DNA of 7,079 bases from an uncultured Agathobacter sp. GTDB taxonomy: Bacteria > Bacillota > Clostridia > Lachnospirales > Lachnospiraceae. The first letter of the stretch is position 1. Each line of letters starts with the position of its first letter. Below the pieces are notes generated by a model. The model saw only the letters and a list, made by a program, of their open reading frames with translations, was not told where the DNA came from and did not search any database. Of the stretch, positions 1-5,814 are shown in pieces. The translations under genes and the position numbers were made by a program. The DNA lies in NCBI GenBank assembly GCA_910587655.1, contig CAJUND010000055.1, forward strand, positions 1 through 7,079, read 5' to 3'.

Positions 1-3000
1 GGTACGTTTCTCCTGCCGTGACGCTGTTCGGCATCCTGCCCTCGGTCCACTCCGCATCCTTTACGTTTTTGTATGCGAAGGATTCCTTCCGGATTCCTTT
101 TCTGGAATCCTTCGGGTGGTCCGCATCCCCTGCGGAATATGTTGTTTTTACAGTGCAGGTCTTACTGTCCTTTTTGCTTTTTGTTACTTTTACGTCTACC
201 TTTGCCACCGGTCTGCTCTGGACGATGACAAGCTTTTTGTATTCATCCGTGCCGGACCATTTCCGGTATTCATCCAGCGCGTCATTGTCCCCTGCCGGGT
301 TGTCGCGGACTTTCAGCCGGATGACATAGGCGCCGGTTTCCGTGAAGGTTGTTATCGGACTGTCTTCTTTGCGTATGATGTGTTCCTTTTTTCCGGCAGT
401 ATCCCCGAATACGGCCGGGTCGTATTCGTACTCCCACTGCTCCTCATAAACCGGGTCATTTTCCGCGTCACTGTAATAGCTGCCATAGGAAATAATGTCG
501 TCCGTTGTCAGGTATTTCCCCACGGAATAGTCCTTTGCAAGAATGGAATCCGTCAGGTAATTATTCACCACGTCCATGGTCGTACCTGCCGTTCCAATGT
601 CCGTATACATCCCGCCGCATCCCGTAGCATTCAAAAGTTCCGTGAACTGGTCTTCATTATTTTCATTTCCGATTCCGATAAAAGCGGCTTCATTTTCTAC
701 CAGCGCAGCGGCAAGGTCTGCGGTCATCTCCTCGTTGGCAAGCTCCGGCACTTCCGCCCTGCTTAAGTTGATGACATAATGTGATGCCCCTGGTCTCCAG
801 TCATATCCGGACACAATATCGGAAAGGCTTTTTCCGGTAATTGTTTCCATGGTAATATTTTTAAAGGTAAAATAGGACTGCTGGTTACAGTCATGATATA
901 TATGGCTGGTAATTGGACCAAATCCAAATCCATAGTCATTTTCCGGAAGGATAAAATTATCAATGACAAGATTTTCCCCATCCCATACCGAAATTGTCTT
1001 TTTATCTGCAACAATCTTAATATGGTGGTTGTCATAAACATCCCCGATTTTATATGTGCCCAGCAGTCTGCCAACCTGATGTACCCAGTTATAGTTACCG
1101 TACCGAAACCCTCTCAGGTTTTTGCAGTTAATCTGCACAAGACGAAGACCATCCTGTGCAACCAGGATACAAAAACCCTGAATCGTATTTTCTTTTTCCG
1201 AAACGGTGGTATTAAACAGAAATCCGCCGCCCTCCATGCTGTGCCAGTCAGTTTCGTCCCTTTGAATATCAAACTCAAAAGTCTTCTTTCCCGGATTGTC
1301 ATCCGGAACATACAGAAAGTCTTTATTCGGTGACACGGAATATCCGGTCATTTTTATATCACGTTCTTCATACGTAATATGTTTGTCCAGAGTCGGAAGC
1401 CATCTGTCGCTGTAATTATAGTGGTCAAATTCCTCCCACGCAAACGTATCCTGCGCCGTCAGCGTTTTCGAGGAAGCCACATCAATCCTCGCATCCACTC
1501 CCTTTTCCTCAAGGATTTTCTTTAACGCCTCCGCCTTTGCGCTGTAGATACTGGCAGTCTCCTTATCGGCATCCCCCAGTGTAAACACAATATCCGCAGA
1601 CTTTGACTTCTCCACGGACAGCCTCGCTTCCGGGGCTTCGTTCCCTACTTCAAAAACGCATGCGCTGCTGTTATATGCAGACGTATCCCCGCGCAAAAAT
1701 ACCTCATCCCCTATAAGCTTTGGAATGGTATCCGTAAACGTTTCAACAACAGTAAGTACTGCCTTGTATTTACCTACCTTATCCGTACTGATTACCAGCT
1801 CCGTCTTATTGCCGTCGCTGTATACCTCAGCCTCGCTGTCTTCAAATTTCCCGTTATTGTTTTTATCATAGTAAACAGTCCAGATCCGCTGTCCGATTTC
1901 ATCCCCGTCCGGTGAAGCGGATGCATCCGTCACGGTAATTTCCGCCTGTCCCTTTTTGTCCCTGGAATAGTAATTCTCCCCGAGTGCAAAGGCTGCCAGG
2001 GGATTTAAATCCTTTTCAATAATAATTTCCTTTGTGACTGTGTAGTTCACTTTTCCGGTCGTTACGGTAACACTGACCTCGTAAGTTCCGGCTTTTCTGA
2101 AAATCATTTCCTTATGGAAGGCAGAAGAGGCGTCCTTGTCAAAGGCATAAGCAGATTCTGCTTCACTTCCGTCCTTTGTAATCTTCCAGACCGTGTCTTC
2201 TTTTTTGATATATTCGGTATTCTGGATTTCCTCCACATCCCAGACAAGCTTCCGGTTCTCTTTCCGGTTTCCCTCCACCTTAAGACCGATTTCCGGCTGA
2301 AACAGGAAATCCAGCATGTCAAAATCATACGGCCCGGCATTAATATTAATTAATGTTCCGTTAATCCGTACCTGCTTTGCAATGATCCGCCCGTTCAGGG
2401 TAAAATTGTTTGCGTTTACGCTGACGCAGCCGTTCGGCGCATACAGTACGGCATCCAGGTTAATTTCAGAGCCGTTCAGCGTAATGTTTCCGTTTTCCGA
2501 CGCCAGAAGCACGCGGGAATCATCCGGGGTGGTCAGGGAGCCCACATTATATGTGATGGAATCCTTCGCATAAATGATTCCCTTTCCCAGGAAATATGTG
2601 GCGTTAAAGCTGACGTCGCCTTCCACAACAACCGGCTGTTCCACCACCAGGGCGTTGCTGTCAAAACTTTTTGTCTGGTCATAAACCTTTCCGTGCTCTT
2701 TGCAGTAATGATATACCTCTCCGGTAATATCCGGCATTTCCACGGTCTCTGCCTGTTCCTTTCTGGCGGATACTTTCTGGCAGTCCGCACCGCTGGAAGT
2801 TGTGATTTCCACAGTGTCCGCAGCCTCAACCGTACCGTTTACGGCAAGCTTTGTGCCCTGGTAATAAAATCCCCGGTTGCTGTGGACGTCCCCGGTAATA
2901 TTTGTTTCATTTGTATACAGGGAAAGTGTTTCATCCCCTGAGGTAAAAAGGGCATAATTCAATCCCTTCCATTTTTCCGGAATGGAAAAGGCTGTTTCCA

Positions 3001-3520
3001 CTTTTGTCCCGCCTTCGTCATTTCCGCCGTCCTCTGTGTTTTCCCCTTTTTCATCTTCTGTTCCGGTTTCCGGCGGGGTGTCTTTTACCAGCTGGATTTC
3101 TGCCGGGGCGTCCGGTTTTTTGTCCGCTCCGTGCGCGGTAAATCCAAAGGAAACCGACTGTCCCTTTTCTATTACGCTGTTATAGTCCTTGCACCCGACC
3201 ACGCTTTTCCCATCCCCTGCGAAAAGGATGTCTGCGTTCCAGATATTGTCTATGCTTCCGTCATATACAAGGGAGAGCCGCCAGTTTGCCTGCAGTTCTT
3301 CCCCGTCATTTTTTATGGTAATATCCGCATTCACATAGTTGTCCCATGTGCTGCTTTCCTTGTAAATAATGGTGCATCCCCTGGATTCATAGGTATGCTC
3401 CACGGTCTGTGTCCCGTTTTCCGCAGACGCATACGCGCTCTGCGGCACAAGTCCCAGCATCATTGCCAGAACCAGCACGAGGGACACAATTCTTTTTTTC
3501 CATGTCCTCATTTTTTTCAT
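1..3520 (-). CDS. Large exported multidomain surface protein (CBM2-like, beta-solenoid, PKD-like, vWA/LamG-like); 3' end outside window
   Basis: This frame is open from ATG at 3520 to the left edge, giving 1173 complete codons and no stop, so the protein is larger. The start is supported by AAAGGAG six bases upstream. Residues 1-33 form a Sec signal peptide (KKR, then a Leu/Val/Met-rich core, then AYASA). Residues 44-131 resemble a CBM2 carbohydrate-binding domain, with W59, W80, W94 and a terminal SFGF motif. Residues 146-174 are an acidic, Gly-rich linker. Residues 185-395 show repeated short beta strands with NG/NN turns (LYAPNG, LNGRIIAK, INGTLININ), suggesting a beta-solenoid. A PKD-like domain lies at about 505-597, with a DKNNNGKFEDSE calcium-loop-like motif. 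Residues 641-685 and 910-993 look like halves of a vWA-like alpha/beta fold, separated by a concanavalin/LamG-like segment at 720-893. Another PKD/Ig-like stretch follows at about 1055-1100. I infer an adhesin-like role in binding glycans or host or plant polymers; no catalytic motif was recognised. Any cell-wall anchor would lie outside the window. Confidence 0.9.
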   Translation of the reverse strand, partial: MKKMRTWKKRIVSLVLVLAMMLGLVPQSAYASAENGTQTVEHTYESRGCTIIYKESSTWDNYVNADITIKNDGEELQANWRLSLVYDGSIDNIWNADILFAGDGKSVVGCKDYNSVIEKGQSVSFGFTAHGADKKPDAPAEIQLVKDTPPETGTEDEKGENTEDGGNDEGGTKVETAFSIPEKWKGLNYALFTSGDETLSLYTNETNITGDVHSNRGFYYQGTKLAVNGTVEAADTVEITTSSGADCQKVSARKEQAETVEMPDITGEVYHYCKEHGKVYDQTKSFDSNALVVEQPVVVEGDVSFNATYFLGKGIIYAKDSITYNVGSLTTPDDSRVLLASENGNITLNGSEINLDAVLYAPNGCVSVNANNFTLNGRIIAKQVRINGTLININAGPYDFDMLDFLFQPEIGLKVEGNRKENRKLVWDVEEIQNTEYIKKEDTVWKITKDGSEAESAYAFDKDASSAFHKEMIFRKAGTYEVSVTVTTGKVNYTVTKEIIIEKDLNPLAAFALGENYYSRDKKGQAEITVTDASASPDGDEIGQRIWTVYYDKNNNGKFEDSEAEVYSDGNKTELVISTDKVGKYKAVLTVVETFTDTIPKLIGDEVFLRGDTSAYNSSACVFEVGNEAPEARLSVEKSKSADIVFTLGDADKETASIYSAKAEALKKILEEKGVDARIDVASSKTLTAQDTFAWEEFDHYNYSDRWLPTLDKHITYEERDIKMTGYSVSPNKDFLYVPDDNPGKKTFEFDIQRDETDWHSMEGGGFLFNTTVSEKENTIQGFCILVAQDGLRLVQINCKNLRGFRYGNYNWVHQVGRLLGTYKIGDVYDNHHIKIVADKKTISVWDGENLVIDNFILPENDYGFGFGPITSHIYHDCNQQSYFTFKNITMETITGKSLSDIVSGYDWRPGASHYVINLSRAEVPELANEEMTADLAAALVENEAAFIGIGNENNEDQFTELLNATGCGGMYTDIGTAGTTMDVVNNYLTDSILAKDYSVGKYLTTDDIISYGSYYSDAENDPVYEEQWEYEYDPAVFGDTAGKKEHIIRKEDSPITTFTETGAYVIRLKVRDNPAGDNDALDEYRKWSGTDEYKKLVIVQSRPVAKVDVKVTKSKKDSKTCTVKTTYSAGDADHPKDSRKGIRKESFAYKNVKDAEWTEGRMPNSVTAGETY
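76..114. repeat. Perfect 11-base inverted repeat inside the surface-protein gene
   Basis: CGAAGGATTCC (76-86) and GGAATCCTTCG (104-114) are exact reverse complements with a 17-base loop. The loop holds a further GGATTCC copy (91-97) that could pair alternatively. It lies in a lysine-rich coding stretch (DSRKGIRKESFAYK), with no T-run after it on the coding strand, so it is not a terminator. It may simply reflect repeated codons. Confidence 0.7.
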
Positions 3521-3526
3521 AACTTT

Positions 3527-3533
3527 CTCCTTT
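3527..3533 (-). promoter_or_regulatory. Ribosome binding site of the surface-protein gene
   Basis: AAAGGAG on the minus strand sits six bases before the ATG at 3520. It fixes this ATG as the start over the second in-frame ATG three codons later (MKKM), which would be too far from it. Confidence 0.8.
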
Positions 3534-3551
3534 GTATTTTTTTCTTACAAT

Positions 3552-3580
3552 AAAATACCGCCTGTCACATGCCTTTGCAA
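3552..3580 (-). promoter_or_regulatory. Predicted sigma-A-type promoter of the surface-protein gene
   Basis: On the minus strand, TTGCAA (3580-3575) and TATTTT (3557-3552) are separated by exactly 17 bases. Each hexamer matches 4 of 6 consensus positions. Transcription would start near 3545, giving a leader of about 25 bases including the ribosome binding site. The weak hexamers fit a promoter that needs an activator, and two LytTR-like repeats lie directly upstream. It is a prediction from pattern only. Confidence 0.5.
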
Positions 3581-3586
3581 GACAAA

Positions 3587-3620
3587 TGTAACGAGCGGTC
3601 GGTTTTTGTAACGAACGGTC
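3587..3620 (-). promoter_or_regulatory. Tandem LytTR-type binding sites (two 14-base direct repeats)
   Basis: On the minus strand GACCGTTCGTTACA (3620-3607) is followed by GACCGCTCGTTACA (3600-3587). They are 13/14 identical, with a start-to-start distance of exactly 20 bases, about two helical turns. The core ACCGTTCGT fits every position of the published LytTR half-site pattern [TA][AC][CA]GTTN[AG][TG]; the second copy has one mismatch (GCT for GTT). The copy nearer the gene ends six bases before the predicted -35 hexamer, a usual activator position. The LytTR regulator encoded at 3656-4366 is the obvious candidate to bind here. That link is inference. Confidence 0.7.
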
Positions 3621-3655
3621 ATTTTTTTCTTATTTAACCAGAATTTACTAAAAAT

Positions 3656-4366
3656 TTAATGCGCCATGTCAGTGATAAAGTCCCAGTATGCCCTGTCAAA
3701 ATCTTTTTTCATACGCCTGCTGCTGGGGATACGGCTTCCATCTGTCAGTACGACTTCCTCACTGCACTGTTTGACATATGCAAGGTTGACATAATAACTT
3801 CTGTGGCAGGATGCAAAACCATAACCCTCCAGTTCCTCTTTCCACTCACCAAAGCCTTTGCTGTTGCAGAAAATTTCCCTGCTGTCCTGCACTGTCAGGA
3901 TTCTTGAATACCTTCCGGCTGCCTTTACATACACAATATCCTGGATATGAACGGCAACAGCTCCCTGCACGGATTCATATGTCACCACCGCATTTTTCAT
4001 CTGCCAGTCGTACATGACATCATCCATTCTCTTCCGGAATGCCTCATAGGTAAGCGGTTTTACCAGAAACCCGAATACATTTTTTCCGAAAGCCTCCCTG
4101 CAGCTCTCCACATGGCTGGTACAGAAAATGATCCGGACATCCGACGCCCTTCTCTGAAAATAATTCTTTACCTCCAGACCGCTGCAGCCCGGCATTTCAA
4201 TATCCAGAAAAAGAATATCAAGTTCTTCTTCCTCCAGAACTTCTTTTCCGGAATAAAATTTCCGTATGTCAGTTTCTTCTTTTCTTCCCTGAAAATACTG
4301 ACTACAGCAGTCGATTATCTCATTAACGTATATATTTTCATCATCACAAATGCCTATTCTCAGCAT
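3656..4366 (-). CDS. LytTR-family response regulator (AgrA/VirR type)
   Basis: This 236-residue protein has a normal length for an AgrA/LytR-type regulator. Residues 1-120 are a receiver domain: acidic pair D8/D9, phosphoacceptor D55 in LFLDIEMPG, switch residue T83 or S84, and K103 in VKP. Residues about 125-230 are a LytTR DNA-binding domain, recognised by IVYVKAAGRYSRI, CHRSYYVNLAYV and a SRIPSSRRMKKDF ending. Such proteins bind paired direct repeats and usually activate transcription. The start ATG lies inside the end of the upstream kinase gene (shared ATGCTGA, 7 bases), preceded by GGAGA, so translation is probably coupled. Its likely target is the repeat pair just beyond its stop codon, ahead of the surface-protein gene. 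All key phosphotransfer residues are present, so it should be functional. Confidence 0.93.
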   Translation of the reverse strand: MLRIGICDDENIYVNEIIDCCSQYFQGRKEETDIRKFYSGKEVLEEEELDILFLDIEMPGCSGLEVKNYFQRRASDVRIIFCTSHVESCREAFGKNVFGFLVKPLTYEAFRKRMDDVMYDWQMKNAVVTYESVQGAVAVHIQDIVYVKAAGRYSRILTVQDSREIFCNSKGFGEWKEELEGYGFASCHRSYYVNLAYVKQCSEEVVLTDGSRIPSSRRMKKDFDRAYWDFITDMAH

Positions 4367-5643
4367 AATATTTCTCCCTGCATATTCAGTATAATTTTAA
4401 CTTCAAACACACGCTCAGCCACATCAAAAAAGTATTTTCCCCCAAGTCTTTCAACGGTGTTTTTTATATTGTAAATTCCGTATCCGTGTCCCTGCTTTTC
4501 TTCTTTTGAGGTGATTCTTCCCAGCCTGTCCACATCTATTTCCCACTCAACTGGATTGCAGACTGCAATCACAATATTTCCCTGATAACATCCAAGTTTA
4601 ATTTCAATCAGTTTTTCTGATTTTTTCAGCTTCTCGCAGGCTTCGGCAGCATTGGAAACCATGTTGGAAAATATCGTACACAAATCATAATCCGAAACAT
4701 TCAGGTCTGACGGCAGGACTCCTTCACACTGGATTCGAATGCCCTTATGCCCGCCCAGTGCATGAAATATTACCGCATCCACCATCTGGTTTCCCACCAG
4801 GTTCATAACCTGCACATCTAAAATACGGGTATCCTTCATCCGGTTCAGATACGCCAGGGCGTCTGAATATTTTTGATTTGTCAGATAATGTTCAAGGGAA
4901 CTGGTATGGGATTTCATATCATGTTTGATACGGCGTACTTCCTGCATATGGTCGGAAATTTCCTGGAAATGTTCTTTTGATATCTGCAGGTATTTATCTT
5001 TTATTGCATTTTCCTCCTGGATTCCCTGACGGATGATATCTATGTATATAATCAGAAGGCCCAGAAAATACACAAATACATTTACAATTGCATTTAATAT
5101 TTTTACTGCGGTTATACCGCGCCCCTCCATGCCCTGCGTGAAATAATCCACAAAAAATACGATTCCATTATCCAGAAAACCGCATAATCCAGCTATAAAT
5201 AAAAAACGGCTGCGGGCTTTTCGGATGTTATTAACCAGGTTATCATTTTTCCTGATTAATTTCCCAATAATTATGATAAGAACAATCGTTATAAGTTCTG
5301 TAAAAATCTGTTTCAATTCTTTGTGTGCAATTCCGGTAGAAAATATCACCAGTTTAATTGGATAATATATTACCGTGTAATAAGAAAGTGAAAACAGAAA
5401 ACCAGCACAACAGTGCCAGCAGTCAGTTTGAAATAAAAGTAACGCGACAATCAGTTCCAGTCCGGGCATTATAACAGCACTTATGCCTGCGCCCCCGGGC
5501 AGACAAAAGAAACTGACTGATAAAAACAAAACTCCTGCTGATAACATGAGCAGTTTTTTATTCCTGGTTGTTTTAATCTGGCATATTTTATCCATAAAAA
5601 GAAAAATACCAATGCATCCCAAAGTTACCCTTATCTCTTCCAT
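4360..5643 (-). CDS. GHKL-family sensor histidine kinase (AgrC-like)
   Basis: The 427-residue protein has a membrane N-terminal half with about six or seven hydrophobic segments (roughly residues 5-20, 31-48, 53-72, 78-101, 112-130, 146-167 and 180-203). A short helical linker at 205-240 leads to the H-box, with likely phosphoacceptor H241 in RRIKHDMKSH. The ATP-binding GHKL domain follows: N-box SNMVSNAAEA (N327, N331) and G-box GHGYGIYNIKN (385-395). The usual DxG box is replaced by an xCNP motif (N363), as is common in AgrC-like kinases. AGGGGG four bases upstream supports the ATG at 5643. The kinase should phosphorylate the regulator encoded next. Its large membrane domain without an extracellular sensor domain fits sensing of a peptide or a membrane-associated signal, but the ligand is unknown. 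No agrB or agrD-like gene is in the window. Confidence 0.92.
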   Translation of the reverse strand: MEEIRVTLGCIGIFLFMDKICQIKTTRNKKLLMLSAGVLFLSVSFFCLPGGAGISAVIMPGLELIVALLLFQTDCWHCCAGFLFSLSYYTVIYYPIKLVIFSTGIAHKELKQIFTELITIVLIIIIGKLIRKNDNLVNNIRKARSRFLFIAGLCGFLDNGIVFFVDYFTQGMEGRGITAVKILNAIVNVFVYFLGLLIIYIDIIRQGIQEENAIKDKYLQISKEHFQEISDHMQEVRRIKHDMKSHTSSLEHYLTNQKYSDALAYLNRMKDTRILDVQVMNLVGNQMVDAVIFHALGGHKGIRIQCEGVLPSDLNVSDYDLCTIFSNMVSNAAEACEKLKKSEKLIEIKLGCYQGNIVIAVCNPVEWEIDVDRLGRITSKEEKQGHGYGIYNIKNTVERLGGKYFFDVAERVFEVKIILNMQGEILC

Positions 5644-5694
5644 GAATCCCCCTGCTTCTTTCGTATACTGTACTATATTTTTCGAGATAATATA

Positions 5695-5723
5695 ATTGTA
5701 TCATAGAAACAGGGGAATTACTA
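5695..5723 (-). promoter_or_regulatory. Tentative extended -10 promoter ahead of the kinase gene
   Basis: On the minus strand TGATACAAT (extended -10; hexamer TACAAT at 5700-5695) matches TG-N-TATAAT at all but one position. A poor -35 (TAGTAA, 5723-5718) lies 17 bases upstream. The predicted start near 5688 would give a leader of about 45 bases. The surrounding sequence is AT-rich, so a chance match is possible. No copy of the LytTR-like repeat is present here, which argues against autoregulation by that motif. Confidence 0.3.
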
Positions 5724-5730
5724 TTTTTTG

Positions 5731-5793
5731 TTAATGCTTTCCTGAAAGTTTTTCCCAAATCCAGGACCAGAAATCATCTGATGTATAATACAT
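5731..5793 (-). CDS. Possible 20-residue Trp-rich small protein (or in-frame extension of the RTX gene)
   Basis: The frame reads MYYTSDDFWSWIWEKLSGKH and ends with TAA. The upstream minus strand has AAAGGGGGTGAGGGAA before the ATG. GGGGGTGA in it matches the anti-Shine-Dalgarno complement GGAGGTGA at all but one base and ends five bases before the start, which favours independent translation. It begins 21 bases after the RTX stop and 87 bases before the kinase start. The peptide has three alternating Trp residues (WSWIW), an acidic front part and a basic end; there is no signal peptide, no Cys and no AgrD-like charged tail. It is in the same frame as the RTX gene, so it could instead be a C-terminal tail cut off by a TAA codon. 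I do not recognise a family. A role as signal, leader or small membrane-surface peptide is speculation. Confidence 0.4.
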   Translation of the reverse strand: MYYTSDDFWSWIWEKLSGKH

Positions 5794-5795
5794 TT

Positions 5796-5807
5796 CCCTC
5801 ACCCCCT
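5796..5807 (-). promoter_or_regulatory. Strong ribosome binding site before the 20-residue frame
   Basis: The minus strand here carries a G-rich Shine-Dalgarno stretch containing GGGGGTGA, one mismatch from the ideal GGAGGTGA and correctly spaced from the ATG at 5793. It lies in the 21 bases between the RTX stop and that ATG. This is the main sequence argument that the tiny frame is translated. Confidence 0.5.
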
Positions 5808-5814
5808 TTCCCTT

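Noticed and set aside
116..766. 216-codon plus-strand open frame
   Set aside because: It lies antisense to the continuous surface-protein frame, which has a signal peptide and clear domains. The plus-strand translation has no recognisable family and no good ribosome binding site.
763..1333. Short open frames on both strands (893-1333 plus; 763-1074 and 1114-1311 minus)
   Set aside because: All overlap the long minus-strand frame running unbroken from 3520 to the left edge. They are out-of-frame shadows.
3131..3553. 140-codon plus-strand open frame covering the intergenic region
   Set aside because: It is antisense to the signal peptide and CBM2-like region of the surface protein and crosses its promoter and ribosome binding site. 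The protein is low-complexity Phe/His/Cys-rich without a family.
3621..3655. Terminator after the response regulator gene
   Set aside because: The sequence is AT-rich but has no GC-rich stem. Read-through from the regulator gene into the surface-protein gene remains possible.
3947..4474. 175-codon plus-strand open frame
   Set aside because: It is antisense to the response regulator and kinase genes, both of which have complete diagnostic motifs.
5737..5752. Possible terminator, CTTTC-CT-GAAAG followed by TTTTT on the plus strand
   Set aside because: The loop of two bases is too small and the stem is weak. It points the wrong way for the minus-strand genes, and no plus-strand gene needs it.
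5731..5793. AgrD-type cyclic peptide precursor
   Set aside because: The peptide has no Cys or Ser-thiolactone context with a charged C-terminal recognition tail, and no AgrB is present. It is kept only as a possible small peptide of unknown type.
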